A stretch of DNA of 64,000 nucleotides from Clavulina sp. PMI_390 (GCA_015039315.1 WIDE01000002.1:941391-1005390); one strand, 5' to 3'. Numbered from the stretch's first letter, positions 36,814 through 49,471 are shown. Program-made: numbers and translations. The notes: a model not told the origin generated them from the letters alone.

Positions 36814-37528
36814 GCGGTGCGTAGTAGGGGAAGAGTAGTGCAAGGATGAGAAAGACGAAAGGCGTCACACGACAGAGAAGACAACAGAAAGATGAGTGGT
36901 ACAAAGAAGAAGATGGAGTGTGAGACTGATGGCTCAATCCAAGTCCGAAACGAGAAAAGTCCAAGAGAAACTGATGAGGAGAGGAGAAACTTGCTGCGTA
37001 GGAAGGCGTTAAACAAGAGTAGTGCAAGGATGGGAAAGACGAAAGCCGTCACACGACAGAGAAGACAACAAAAAGATGAGTGGTACAAAGAAGAAGATCG
37101 AGTGTGAGACTGATGGTTCAATCCAAGTCCGAAACGAGAAAAGTCCAAGAGAAACTGATGAGGAGAGGAGAAACTTGCTGCGTAGGAAGGCGTTGATAGG
37201 GTCACAGCCGTCACGTGCCGATAGGCGAACAAAGTTCAAAGCCGCTCAGGGAGGAAAGAACGCTCGATCTATCCTCGATTTCGATTTCTCGGCGCGCACA
37301 TAGCCTAGTTAAGAGGCTCTAAGATTGTTAGATTAGGATATCCCGTGCGTATTATTACGAGACGAGTGCGACCCTGAGCCCCACACTTTCGCTCCTGAAC
37401 CCGCTCTCTCGTCACCGTCATCAGCCTCCTTCGCTTGTGGCGTGTCAGGATACAATTACCCTCGTGACCATAGTCGCTTCGTCTCCCTTTCTTCCATCCA
37501 CCCCGTACCTGCTCTTCCTCAACTAGCC
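36814..37528. promoter_or_regulatory. Shared upstream region of the YTH and arginase genes
   Basis: 715 bases between divergent start codons. The half next to the YTH gene is taken up by a 184-bp tandem duplication (36831-37198); the other half is unique and CT-rich before the arginase ATG. Confidence 0.45.
36831..37198. repeat. Tandem duplication, 184-bp period
   Basis: The stretch beginning aagagtagtgcaaggatg at 36831 recurs at 37015 with a 184-base period and only a few substitutions; similarity ends at about 37194. It lies 20-385 bases upstream of the YTH start codon, within its promoter or 5' leader. Confidence 0.9.
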
Positions 37529-38943
37529 ATGGCCTCACACCTCAAATTCATCTCAGAACCTAAGACTGTTTCGGTCAGTTGTAGACAGTTGCTTATCCAA
37601 CGTCAAAAGTCTAATCGCAAGCGCAATTTGTCTCCACGCCTCTTTTGCGCTAAATTTGGGGGCCCCTAGATTGTCGGCTGCCCCTTTAGTGGCGGTCAGC
37701 CGCGCGCTGGCGTTGATCTGGGTCCTATTCACCTTGTTGAGGCTGGCTTGGTTGATCAGCTCAAAGGCCTCGACTGGCAGGTCAAGTTTGACGGCCACCA
37801 TCAGTTCGAGGACATCACTGCCGAGGACGATGCACCCCTCGGGATCGTCAAGCGCCCGCGGCTTGTGTCCAGTGTGGCAAAGGCTGTCTCCGAAACGGTC
37901 GGTGCTCATGCCCGCGCGGGTGAACTGCCGTTAACCATTGGGGGCGATCACAGCTTGGTGAGTTGGCCAACACTTCCATGTTGGGACGATTTTCGCTTAA
38001 CCACCCTTGAACTACCAACGCTCTCTCGTCATGTGGCGTGACGTGTCGGGGGCCACGTGAATGCCATCGTAGGCGATGGGTACCATCTCTGGAACATTAA
38101 GGTCTGTTCGCGCCTTCATGGTACCCGGTGGCAAATCCTGATGTGCCATTTATTAGCCGATATCCCGATGCATGCGTTGTCTGGATTGACGCCCATGCTG
38201 ATATCAACACTGCAAGCTCCACGGACAGTGGAAACCTCCATGGAATGCCTGTGTCATTCCTCACCAACCTAGCAGGGAATGAGCAGCTTCACGATCTATT
38301 TTCGTGGCTCATGGATCCCTCCAAACCCAAGCTAGCTCCATCTCGGCTCGTCTACATCGGTCTTCGTGACGTCGATGCAGGCGAAAAGAAGATCTTGAAG
38401 GATAACAACATCAAGGCTTTCAGCATGCACCACGTCGACAAGCATGGGATCGGGAAAGTTGTGGAGATGGCTCTTGACCATGTCAATCCCTACCGCAACT
38501 TGCCAATTCATCTCAGCTTTGATGTCGATGCTCTTGATCCCACTGTCGCTCCGAGCACTGGAACTCCGGTTGGTCACTCAATGAAAACATCTCCCACTGG
38601 CTCTGAATGATTTTCTCCCTCGGATGATGTTAGGTCCGTGGAGGTCTCACCTTCCGCGAAGGTCACTATATCTGTGAAGCCGTCTACGAAACTGGGCTTC
38701 TCGTCGCTCTCGATATCATGGTTCGTCGAGATCGCTAATCTATGATATCTTCTCTGACTAAGGTCCTATCATCGGAAATGTAGGAAGTGAACCCTTCGCT
38801 TGAGGATGCGGCTGCCGTGCAGCAGACTGTTGCTATCGGATGCTCCCTTGCACGCGCTGCGCTAGGTATGAAATCCTTCTGTCAGCCTTTGAAGAACATC
38901 TACCTGACATGGTGTCTGTTTGTCAGGCGAGACCCTTCTCTAG
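37529..38943 (+). CDS. CAR1: Arginase
   Basis: Arginase splits L-arginine into ornithine and urea in the cytosol. Seven exons (37529-37573, 37670-37957, 38073-38101, 38157-38568, 38634-38720, 38784-38865, 38927-38943) give 319 residues in frame, the family's usual size. Manganese-binding motifs are complete: GGDHS, DAHADIN, and SFDVDALDPTVAPSTGTP; the loop residues of substrate binding follow the last. Other landmarks are GQPRAGVDLGP, SGNLHGMPVSFL, YIGLRDVD and RGGLTFREGHYICEAV. The GGDHS-to-AMGTISGTLSRYPDACVVW joint is made through a 29-nt exon. The last exon encodes only ETLL. Confidence 0.95.
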
Positions 38944-39293
38944 AGATTACGAACACTTGTCGGAATAAGCATCTAGACTGCACCTGTCCGCGCCTTCGTT
39001 GTTTTCTGCCTAATTTACCCTGCTGTAGTACCTACACCCCTCACTTTGCTCGGTCCGTTATGGTCCCTTTGACCATACCGATCGAGGTTAAATGAGGTTA
39101 CGAATAAGAAAGGACAAAACGACGAATTGATAACTGTCACAATATCCCAAGAGGACGTTCTAATGTACAACAACGTAATGGGAACACATGATCTCGTAGC
39201 ATACATGAACAACAAAAGCCCAAAAATCTAGTGAGGTCCCAAAGCAGGGAGTCAGGGGGGTAATCGAAAATCCGAGCAAGCACTTCTCGCTCC
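38944..39293. other. Intergenic between convergent genes
   Basis: 350 bases of 3' flank between arginase and the minus-strand membrane protein. Nothing else is seen. Confidence 0.45.
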
Positions 39294-40127
39294 CTAGTAT
39301 GTGTACTCGCTGTCATAGGAGCGTCGCCGTCGACGACGATGCTCGCGGTGGCCCCTTTCTCTATACCTCCCATCGTGATAATTCCCAAACGTGCCGTGCA
39401 CGGCAGACATACACCCTAACACTAGGACAATGAGGGCCGCAAGCGTAATCCACGTGGCCGGTCCAAGCGATGCCTGATACCCGTCTGCGCGTATGCGCTC
39501 AGCCACAAGGTCAAAGAGTATAAGGTCGACAGCAAATGCGATCGTAACGAAAAAGAGAGCGATTGACATCGTAAATCCGGCCAAGATTGTGTGTATTCGT
39601 GAATAATTGATAGTTGCACAGGCCCCTTGGAGAAACGCGATGAAAACGATGACAGCGGCTACATGTCCAGCGACAAGGGGGGTGAGCCAAACGATCCGCT
39701 TATGAGTAGGACACTAAAAAATGCACCAATTGTGTGTATGACGAGAGCTTTCGTGAGGTTCGTGATAGTTGGAAGATTCAAGACTTTGTCTCTAGATCGA
39801 CGACATACCATGGTCAATATTCCATACCAAAGAGACAAGCATATGCTAAATGAAATGATGGAAAACACGCACGAAAGGCCGATCGCTTGTTCGTCTATCG
39901 AGTACCCAATTGTATGAGCGTTTCGCCCTGTGTACCCATATTCACCAAAATGTATCGTTCGGCCGTTGATATGTGCAGTGAGGAAGCTGATTGGCTCCAC
40001 TATTGGGGTGGACACAGAAACCTGGTGGCAAGTGAACCAACGTGCCTCAAGTCAAGATGAATGATTGGCAGTTCCAGAGACTAGCAGCGCACAACAATAA
40101 GGAGGACCATCTATTATCGCCGGCATG
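39294..40127 (-). CDS. SUR7/PalI-type four-helix membrane protein, apparent frameshift
   Basis: Matches the SUR7/PalI (RIM9) layout: first helix running into STPIVEPISFLTAHINGRTI, then the extracellular motif HFGEYGYTG and IGYSID, three more helices and a basic tail (HREHRRRRRRSYDSEYTY). The family works at the plasma membrane, in eisosomes or in alkaline pH sensing. A 60-nt intron joins the proposed start exon (ATG at 40125-40127) to VSVSTPIVEP. Around 39677-39682 the frame that encodes LVIHTIGAFFSVLLISGSFG stops after 13 codons, while helix 3 goes on in the next frame (LVAGHVAAVIVFIAF). The switch falls at a run of six identical bases. A 46-nt intron with a weak donor would also join the frames but would cut out most of helix 2. 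Start exon is tentative. Confidence 0.65.
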
Positions 40128-42182
40128 ATTGAATTCAGCTTATATTCCATTTTTAAGATTATGCAAGGATATCTGGGGCTCCCTTCCGGTGACCGGGAGG
40201 GAAAGGGGAGGCAGGCAGATCATGACTTACAGCGACAAAGCTCAACGCCCAGGTAGGGGCGGCAGCAGTTGCTACCATCTTCTAACGAGTTCTTTCGGTA
40301 AGCTGAACTCCACTCGAAGCGTAAGATCTTAGTCACTTTGGGTGTTGAACAATCTGGAGGGCCGTGAACATGGGATGTTCGCCGGGTGAACTGATAAACA
40401 GACGCATACACTTGCGCGTGTGGCCAAAGGTTCTCAGTCAATACTGCCAAATTGTTAGTCACTCTACTGCGGCTAGTGAATGTGGGTTTGTAATGGTGCA
40501 ATCGATAAGCTAGCATGCATTTCATGAAGACGAGGCTTACCTATAGGCGCGTGAAAGCACTGATCTGAAAATCTCGGAAGAAAAGTCCGAATTTCAGATA
40601 CGAGGGTCCTCGTCACATCTCCGCGTCGCGGTGGAGCGGGTGGATGAAGTCGTTTCGCGCTTCTAATTACTTTCTCGTGCTCATGGCAGATTTCTTGGCC
40701 TCATACGATCGGCTGCTTGTCTCTGTGGCCCTTCCATTGTCAAACAGCAATGAAGTATTGTGCCTTCAGAACCACTTTGGCTCAAAAGACTCCGACATGA
40801 CCATCATTCTCGTTGGAGCCTTCGCTCCTGACGGTCAGGCAGTTGTATCAAAATGATGATTATACTCCAACGACGCGGAGTATGTCACTCCCGAGTATAC
40901 TTGACCGAGTTGCTGATGCGACCTCGAGTTGTTGCGGGGTATGTATGGTCAGACGTGCTGTCGAGCATGAGTTCAGTCGAATGGGCCATCACATATCGAT
41001 CGGGCGATCTAGTCCGCGGCCTTCGCTGCCGGAACAGACGGCGATCCCGCGGACTCGCGTCAAGTCTTACCAATGCGCCTGTTTCATTTAACACCCAACA
41101 CACTACTGGCAGCACCTCCGCAAAGCTCCCGGTAATTCTCGAGCAAGCCACAGAATGAGATGCTAAAATCTACTATCTTGGCCTTTTTGCCTTTAGGCTC
41201 TCTGACTCGCACCGGGACTTCTAGTGGCAACGTTTCCCACGTCGAGCAGCACGGTGGGCTGACCGAAGCGATGCGGTCGGTCGCACTACGCTTGTCATCG
41301 TGCAATGACGCCAAGTGCCTTTCATGTACGTATTCACAATTGCTGTAGGCGCATAGCCAACCGATCGAGTTCCTCGGTAAATTATAACGTCCGCATGTGC
41401 TGAACGAGAATCAGATTTGCACATTGTTACCCCATTGCCCTTGCCTAACACGTCCAGTATCTGATCTCCGCATAAAAATCACTCCTCCGCGGAACAAACT
41501 GTAATATTTCTGCTTGTCAGTCCAGTTTTTTTTGGTCTACGCTTTGTCAACTGCTGACGTTCCGTGATATATTGCTGTCAATTTCGTGATTGTGGGTAGG
41601 TTCTCACGAAACGGGACGAATGCGCTTTGCCCTCCTGCTTATTGAAAACTATTGTACTCAACCCTTTTACCAGTATGATGTTCCCCTATATTCATCTCAG
41701 TCGGCAGAGAAGAATTGAGGAGTTGACAGTCGCCACCAACGGCGGCCTTCATGCGATAGACGATCGGATTTGCTGCTCATGCCGTAGTTTCCCTGCGGCC
41801 AGGAATCGGGCTCGGATGACTTCACGAGGTCACACGAATGCGCTCGAAGCATGTTGAATCAGCGTGCAAAGACTTGGGGTTAGGCGAATGAATTCAGTCC
41901 CCAAGGCACTGTTGTTGTCGCCTTACTTCGCCCATCCGCTCCCTCCGCGGCTCCACGAATCTCGCCCTTCTGCTAGCCGGGGACTCATCGCTGAGATTTA
42001 CCTCGCGAAAGGCCTTATAAAGTTCTTAGAGTTTAGACGTCGATCATCATCATCCCCCCTCCTCCTCCACATTATCTGGTTAGTTCTATACAACAATTGT
42101 TTCCCACAGACATTGTTCCCTAACCAATTTCTCACAGATCTCATCGCAGCCTCCTGCGCTGTGACCTCTTGCACTCTCCAAG
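40128..42182. other. Intergenic, no gene seen
   Basis: About 2 kb between divergent genes with no recognisable coding or RNA gene. A clear TATAAA at 42016-42021, followed by a CT-rich leader, is the likely core promoter of the F-box-like gene at 42183. Confidence 0.5.
42016..42021 (+). promoter_or_regulatory. TATA box of the F-box-like gene
   Basis: TATAAA sits 162 bases before the ATG and is followed 30-60 bases later by CT-rich tracts, the usual fungal start-site context. Confidence 0.45.
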
Positions 42183-43658
42183 ATGGCCCAAGTAACAACC
42201 CTGCCCCTTGCATCCTCATACCCTGATCGACTTCCTGCCGAGCTCCTCATCGACATCTTTGAGATCGCTTGCTTATCAGACTTTAACCCATTCGAGGATG
42301 AGAACTGTCTGTCGGGCCTGCGAAGCACGCGTGGTGCTATCGCAGCGACCTCCCAACGATGGAGGACAATTATTCAAGCTGTCTCGTCCGTATGGCGAGT
42401 AGTTAGCTTCACCGATCTTTCTCCACCAAACACCCAGGTGAAGCCCATCGCGCCCATTCATACTCATCTGCCTCATGGTGGCTCCTTTGTGAGCAACTTC
42501 TCCGTATTCGTCAACTCGCAATCGGACGCGTACCGGAATCGTGCTTTCAACGCGATGGGCTCATCCCTCCCTCGTGCCGACTCGCTCGTGATTCAGAATC
42601 GTCACACCGCTGGGATGTACAACGCATTCCTCGAAGATGGCAAATTCCCTCTGCTTCGCAATCTCGTCATCGACCTCGAAGCCGATCCCACTCTCAAGAC
42701 CAGCATTTTCGGGGACCTGGATCTCACCAAAGGTCCAGTGATCGAGAATCTGTGGCTCAAGCTTGACGGGCGCCATGACTTGTCGCTGCCTTCCACAGAG
42801 CTCCAGACCATGAAGCGCATCTCCGTCCGCGTGAACCCGCGGTTGGTCACAGATGTCGCGCAACTTATTCGCAACTCGCCAAACCTCGAGACCCTCGAGT
42901 GGGTAATGCCCAACCCCACCTCATTCTTCCATCTGCCTTCCACCCTCCCCACTCAATCATTCCCCAATCTTCGCGCCGTCTCCATTACTGGTATTGACGC
43001 GCTTTCCGTCCTGAAAACCATGGATGCGCCAAATGTGGAGCGCCTGTCCATTACTATCGAAAAGCTGCAGTCTGCTCCCATGTGGGACGACGGCATCCTC
43101 TACGGATGCCCTACTTTCCCCAAGCTGAAGCACATCTCCATCGACGACCCTTCCATCTCCGCGCAGGAGCTCGCGCTCTATCTGGCACAGCACCCTCTGC
43201 TCGAGGAGATTGTTCTGCATCGTGATTTGGAGGGTGCAGTCCTTGACCTTCTCGTCAACTCGCACATCACCCACCCCCACTTGAAGCGTGTCTGGGCAAC
43301 CTACAACCCCATGGACGAAGGCTGCTACGATCCTCGTCCAGCTGCCTTCGAGGAGATGCGCAACCGCAGGACGTCATCGTCTTCTTCCTCATCACGATAC
43401 CTTCGCGACGTGGAGCATCTTACACTTCATCTCCTCGACTCTGATCGCTGCTCCAATTGGATGTGGGGCCCAAAGTACGATAGCCTATGGAAGAGCACCG
43501 AGCTGTTCTCCCTCACTCGGCGGTCGGCCCTCCCCAGCTCCATGACCGAGTACTGGGACTGGAGACTCAAGGTTAGTCTTTTCTTGTCTCCTCCCGATTT
43601 TTTCCATCGTCACATGAAACTGATTTATTACCTCTTGCTCGCATAGATTGCATTCTGA
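42183..43658 (+). CDS. F-box-like protein with leucine-rich region
   Basis: First exon 42183-43572 encodes 463 residues; the donor gttagt at 43573 and the acceptor catag at 43641-43646 join it to a last exon of three codons and a stop at 43656-43658 (WDWRLKIAF). Without splicing the frame would end at 43646. Residues 15-40 (RLPAELLIDIFEIACL) form the F-box helix 1 pattern seen in the many F-box proteins of Agaricomycetes, followed by SQRWRTIIQAVSSVWRVV. The rest has irregular leucine-rich segments such as FPNLRAVSITGIDAL and FPKLKHISIDDP, as expected for a substrate-binding part. Likely an adaptor of an SCF ubiquitin ligase; the target is unknown. Such genes are numerous and fast evolving in these fungi. 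Confidence 0.82.
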
Positions 43659-44619
43659 TTGCATTCCCTCTCTGACCCTGTCTCAGTGTGCGTGTTTCTC
43701 GAGAGTGGTCCACATGGCATGCGTGCAGATGCGGCTCCCCTCTCATATACCCATACCCACACACACACTTTTTTATGTCTTTCTTCGTTCTCGTAACTTA
43801 TTGTTTAGAAAGCATCTTTCGTGGATCGCCTATTCGCTTATTCGTCTTCGGAAGATTCCCTGTTTCTCACTTGTATTTGTACGAAAATGGTATTCCTTTT
43901 TTCCGTCACTAAACCACTACTGAGCCACTCCGCTCTTGTCGCGATGAACTGACTACTCGTATCTCGCAGCATTGGCGCATTGAACAGGTCCTATGGTAAC
44001 AGCGAACAATCTATATGATGTCATATGCCACTATTTCGTCGCAACCTTCGCACTCCCAAATCATCAATGCAAATGCGTTTTCTCAGCCAAAATGGTAACC
44101 TTATTCTAAGTATTGTCACACAGGAAGGGCATGAAAGCACAAAGCAAAGCATTTCCTTTACAATAAGCGTCCGTTTTCGCAGTCAATTAACTATTGTACT
44201 AGCTAATCGTGAGAAGGGTGAGCCTTGGGGGATCAGGGATGCGAGGGTGCAGCACATGGAGAATGGAACAGATTCCCGCACATGCTTATGCCCAAGCAAC
44301 CAGGCAAAAGGGGAGGTATACTCTACGGAAGCAGAGTTTTGCGGATCCAAAGCTTCCTAAAATAGGACTGCGATGTGCCACACAAAGAGAATAGTTATGA
44401 AGCAAGGCAGAAAAGAGAAAAATGAAGGAGAGCAGGGGAGTGAACGAAACCTACAACTCCAACCAGCAGAGTCGCAGATACCTGGACACTCGCGAAGCAT
44501 TGAAATATCACAGGGTAAACGATAAAATCAACTACCGTGACTGAATAAAGTTAGACTAGGGTATGAGGAGGGGAGTTGGATGGAGCCAGCCAGCATCACA
44601 GGCACATGCCTAAGAGACT
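43659..44619. other. Intergenic between convergent genes
   Basis: About 960 bases of 3' flank between the F-box-like gene and the minus-strand sensor gene; no coding or RNA gene is supported. Confidence 0.45.
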
Positions 44620-45982
44620 TTAGTATCCAGTATGGTAGGCACCGCCATGATGAGGGGGAAGGGCTGGACGGGAATCAAAATCATCCTCTAGCCCACCATA
44701 AGGGTCTTCGGCGTTCATCGAGACGGGGCGCGCCTGAGTGGCGCCACGGGTCAGACCGTTCTCGACCATGGTGGGAGGGCTCCCAGAAGTGCCATACGCA
44801 TTCTGGCCATTGTTGTGGTAGAAGTCGTAGGCATCTCCGCCGTTGGCACCAGCAGTGAAGTCATGGGCAGGGAGGGGAGGCAACGCTTGTTGGTCATAAG
44901 TGGCTCCAGGGTTGCTAGCGGCAGTGCGACCGCTCAGGCTACGCTGAACACTCGGGGCGGCCGTAGCGCCATAGCTCGTCGCGCCGTAGCCACTCTGCTG
45001 TTGCATGCCTTGGCCTTGATTGTAACCATTGTTATGGGCCATCTCGCTGGAGCCAAAGCTTCCATTCGAACCGTTGGAGCCGTTGCGCCTGTGGGCAAGG
45101 CGGTCTGCGGGGTCGCTGGCGTCGAATCCACTGTTGCTTGGCGCCCAATTAAGGGTGGGGTCGATACGATCCTCAAACCTGCTCGAAGGGCGGAACTTCC
45201 ACTTGCGAATTCCGGTCCAGATGAGGAAGATGAGACCGATCGAACCTCCAATAGCCACAAGGATGACGACTGTCTTGCGAGCCACGGTCAAATTCGCAGC
45301 AGCAGCACCGCTGGCGTTCGCGTCAGGAGTCGGGGTTGACGTGGTAGTTGTAGAGGCAGAGGCTTCAACAAAAGCAGTGCTTGTACCAACGCTGGGAGGG
45401 CTAGTGATGGTAGTCGAGGTCGAGGTAGTGGTAGGAGTGGCGGATGATGTGGTGTTGAATGCAGTGGTTGTGGTGGCATTGGGGGTAAATGAGGAAGTAG
45501 AGAGGGAGGTGGTCGTCGGGAGGGAACTGGTGCTGGAGTCAGTCGTCGTGGACGACTGCGAGTTGCCGAACAAGCCAGTCAAACTATCCCAGAAGTCGCC
45601 CTGCACAAAACGGCAAAATGGTACCAATTAGCCACCAGCTCCGCAAGAACACCCGTGCTCCACAATTTGTGCACGCATAGGGTAACAACGCTAGGGGAAA
45701 ACTCACCGAGCTTGTGGTCGAAGCGGCAGCAGAGGTAGTGGTGGAAGTAGTAGTGGTAGTGTCGCACTCGCCCAGGAAGATGCACTCAAGAGAGTTTCCT
45801 CTCTTCTTCTTGTGGAGCATGCGGTTGTGCGCACGAGCCCGTGCAAGATAGGCGCTCTCCTCATTGGCTCCCAAACCCTGAGCGGCAACAGGAGTAACAA
45901 GCGAGGGGATGAGTGCGGCTAAGAAGGCGGCGGAGAGCAGGAAGGCAAGGCCGCTACGGCGGGTGGTGAAACGAAGAGTCAT
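44620..45982 (-). CDS. Mid2-like cell-wall stress sensor (single-pass membrane protein)
   Basis: Two exons (45707-45982 and 44620-45600, intron 106 nt) give 418 residues in frame. Layout: a signal peptide (basic start, then a hydrophobic run ending near PVAAQG, about residue 35), a short segment with KKKRGNSLECIFLGEC that could be a Kex2-type site and a disulphide, a long Ser/Thr stretch that would be heavily O-mannosylated, one membrane helix (TVVILVAIGGSIGLIFLIW) followed by KWKF stop-transfer residues, and a cytoplasmic tail rich in Asn, Gly, Tyr and Pro. This is the shape of WSC/Mid2 mucin-like sensors of the cell-wall integrity pathway. Family assignment rests on architecture, not on a sequence motif. 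Confidence 0.75.
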
Positions 45983-47335
45983 GATCAGGAACAAACACGA
46001 GGTACTTGTTCTAAAAATGCGGATGAATATGTGGTTGAGAGAGCGGCAGGTGTCTGATAAGACTGAAAGAGTAGTTTGAGTAAAGAGATTTTGTCGTTTT
46101 TCCAAGAGCAAACGGGCTAGAGGACGGGCAGAGAGGCGAGCGTTGCCATCGCCAAGCATGTACGAGACAACAGATACCAGAGTGATCAATTATAGCACTG
46201 GGGAATGTACACGCACACACACGCGTAGGAACTCACACGAGGGGGGGGGCAAGGATCGGAATGCGAGACAGCAGTGTTATGAGCACAGCTCGTCTATCAC
46301 AGCGCTCGTCGTGGGGAGGGCTCTCAACGTCGTCGTCGTGAAAAGGAAAGAGAAAGTGGCTTGAGAAAAGCGTTACTCCTGTCACGCCCTTAGCGCCAGA
46401 TGCCGCGAAGCGCTTGGGGTTGCTCCACCCTCGTGGCAACGCGGGCACGTTGCATAATTGCAAAAGAAACGACGACGGGCATACATATCATTTGCTGGGC
46501 GACAGGGGGAGAGAGAAACCATGGATCCTGTAATAGGATCCACGGAGGCATTTTTGTGTAAATTACGAGGGATACTGGATGCGGTATGTATCGTACAAAC
46601 AACACCATTGGGGGCAAAAGATCAAACTGGGACAAACGATAGCAAGTCAAGATGGCGAGAGAGACGATCCAACAAATATGGAGGGAGTGATGTGCGTGCA
46701 TTGTAAGGAAGGAATAGGAGGGAACGACACACAGGAAGGGAACGGAGGTGGAGTAACAATCGGCGATTCCAGCTCGGGAAGATGAGGCAGGCAGGCAAAC
46801 AGGCATGATAGATAGTGTAGTGCGTGGGAGGGCAAAAGGAGCGAGCATCGTGCACGGTTCCCACTCCCCAGCGTCGTAAGGAGACAATAAATGATACAAC
46901 TGTCCGAAAGGTGATGAGGCAAAAAAAAGGTAAATCGGAACTCTGGCGAGTAGATAATGATGGCTATAGGCGTCATGATTGACGGTAAATGATTGCAGCG
47001 AGCAAGCTGGCCACCTGGAAATAAAGTGGTTTAGGGGCGGATGGAAAGTCTTCCGGTCCACCCCGCATGTATGACATTGGGTGTAAGGGAGAAATGGATG
47101 AACGGGATAGAATGAGAGAACAAGCTTGGCAAATAGCCGTTAATGAAAGGATGATCGGGAGTCATGTTTTAATGATTGGCGGCGTGGATGAGTGCCACTG
47201 CGCACCAAGGGGAAGAGTGGGCCAAAGGATCGTAGGTTGTGCACCCCTCGCAGCCCACATACCTCGCATACAAGGCACCCAAATAGTCTATTGTGTCGCA
47301 CACCCAGGCATGTATCCATGCGGCAGACACGGGTT
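45983..47335. other. Intergenic, upstream of the Mid2-like gene
   Basis: About 1.35 kb between two minus-strand genes. A long open stretch on the minus strand (46390-47061) lacks an ATG at its start and has no recognisable motif. Poly-G and repetitive C-rich stretches occur near 46241-46250. Confidence 0.4.
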
Positions 47336-48691
47336 TTAGGACGCACCATCGGACATCTCAGCATCGTGTTCTGCGTGCCCATTCGATGACCCGGCCTCTG
47401 TAGAGGTCGGATCTCTTCGTGGTGCAGCCGCATAGACGCCCGCCCCTTGAGCTCTCGTTCTCCGTGGCGGTCCAGTACCAGTCACAGGACTCCGGGATGA
47501 AGGTCCACTAGAAGACGAGGGCTGACCGGAGGAGGGGCCGGAAGGTGGTATACTGAGGGGAGTGGGAGGAAGAGCAACGTGAGAGGAGGCTTGTGCATCC
47601 GAGCTTGATGCGGGATGGCTGGCAAGGGCAGCAGCAGCAGCGTGTCTACCGTCTTCAGTAGTCACGAAGGTGGATGTGATAGAGGGAGAGGGGCCGTTGA
47701 GGGAGGATCCAAGCTCTTCGTTCTTTCTGTCTCAGCGAGAGCGGATGGGTGCCGAGGATCAACGGTCAATGAGTCATAATGTTAGGACTATATCCAATGA
47801 ATGGAGCATGAATAGGGGTGGACGGACCGTAATAGATCATCACGTTCTTTGATAAGTTGTTCGTAGCGCGACTGTGTCGCTTCCTGCCTCTTGGTCAGGT
47901 CTACAATGAACTGGGTGGCTGTTGGTGGCGTTTGTTAACGGCGTAGGAAACCGAAATGACCAAGAGTTATGGGGAATAGGTTATAGCGCATGATTTAGCG
48001 CCAAGGGAAGGGATAGGTAGGAGATGAAGTGGGGGATTTAGCAAGTGATGGGGAGTCAGCACTGGACCAAAGCGCACAATCACGAAGACAACCAAACAAA
48101 ACAAGCAACTCAAACCGCCGGCGAGCGCCAAAAAGTCCGCAGGCCACCCGTGGAGTGTGCGAAGCACTGAAATAACGGGATTTTTCACAAAATTCAAGCA
48201 CTGAGACACGCACCACACTCAATAAGCTTGACTTTGCTAAGCTTGTCCTTTGCATGGGGTATAACTGCCTGCAATCGATCGTAACCATCTCGCAATTGAT
48301 CCCTCCGGCGCTGTTCCGCATTCATTCGCTGCTGACGTGCTTCTTCTTTGCGTTGCTCAGCAGTACTGAGGGTGAGCGTCCGCACACGTGAAGTTGATGA
48401 AGACGATGAAGAGGATCCACCCCCACCACGCACATGCCCAGGTGTGAACGGTTCACCAGCACCATAGTTGGATGTCGAGGCCGATGCAGGACCAGATATT
48501 AGTGATCGGTGAAGGTCGTCGTCGTCAGCCAGTTCGTCCAATTGGTTTTCAACGTCATTGGAGTCACGGTCGTCGTCCGAGAGGTGAACGTTTTTGTGAG
48601 GAGCAGGAGCAGAGGATGATGGGGTGTTATTGAAAGCAGCAGAGGTGCGAGGACGGGAGTGTTGGTAGGGAGCACGAGCAGAACGACGCAT
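47336..48691 (-). CDS. bHLH transcription factor (Max/Cbf-like basic region)
   Basis: Three exons (48214-48691, 47828-47918, 47336-47726) give 319 residues in frame. The basic region and helix 1, RMNAEQRRRDQLRDGYDRL, loop IPHAKDKLSKVKLIE and helix 2 ATQFIVDLTKRQEATQSRYE follow the bHLH pattern; the His/Asn-Glu-Arg spacing (NAEQRRR) predicts E-box binding of the CACGTG class. Helix 2 continues into a zipper-like stretch (QLIKERDDLL). Upstream are an acidic patch (SDDDRDSNDVENQLDEL) and a Ser/Gly run; the C-terminal 130 residues are Ser/Pro/Gly-rich and end in acidic residues. The intron 47919-48213 is long for this genome (295 nt). The start ATG at 48689-48691 is the first before a run of Arg and Ser; no better one is seen. 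Confidence 0.85.
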
Positions 48692-49471
48692 GGCGAAAGT
48701 CGGGAGAAGGGGCGTGTCGGGCGCGTGGTGCGAGTGAAGACGTCGCACGTGGTAGCCAGGAAAGAAAGTTCCGTTCGAGCGCAAGGCAAAGCCCCACGGT
48801 AGCGAAGGCGATTTTCGTTTTCCCCCGAGGCGCAGGTAGAAGGGAGTTAGACAGCGAAAAGCACGAGGTAGGTAGATAAAGGCGTTCCACAACCCGTCCA
48901 CGCAGCCGGTGGCCGAGTAGCGTGGCACACCGAGCACGAGCACGTGCCCACACCCATGCAAAGAATGCAAAGAACGCCCAGCAAGCCACACAGGCCAGGC
49001 CGAGAGACATTCAAATGGGGCAAAGCAGCGGGGTACAAGCGGTGTACAGTAACCGGTGACGATAGGCCCCCCAACAGAAGCCACGTGGTACGGTAACGAA
49101 AACGCGGAATAGAGTTAGCACACAAACGCAGCAGGACGATTAAGGTAGCGAGTCGCACACAAAATGTGTGGAAATGTTTTGGATGTGTTTTTTGGTTCAT
49201 GATTTTCCATCACCATTGGCGTGTCCACGGAGCGACCGGAGAGGTGGAAACCAACCACCCAAAAAAAAGGAAAGGGAGCAAAAGAATGGGAAGGAGATTT
49301 GTCAGCAACATGTTCAAGGGAATAATGATCGATCGACCAGCCCGGGAGCGATAGAAACCAAGAAAGCCGCCCTGAAAGAAAAATCGATGGTATATGCGAC
49401 AGCACAGATTGTCGAATGACGTCGGCCACGATGGAGCCAGAACAGACACGCAAATGACCAAATAAACAACA
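48692..49471. other. Intergenic, upstream of the bHLH gene
   Basis: 780 bases between two minus-strand genes. The bHLH frame stays open upstream of its ATG to about 49084 but the translation looks non-coding. It should hold the bHLH promoter and leader. Confidence 0.4.

Noticed and set aside
45029..45631. 200-codon plus-strand frame rich in Val and Glu
   Set aside because: It is the antisense of the Ser/Thr-rich region of the Mid2-like gene.
46390..47061. 223-codon open frame on the minus strand
   Set aside because: It lacks an ATG at its start and its translation shows no motif; it most likely is chance openness in a promoter region.
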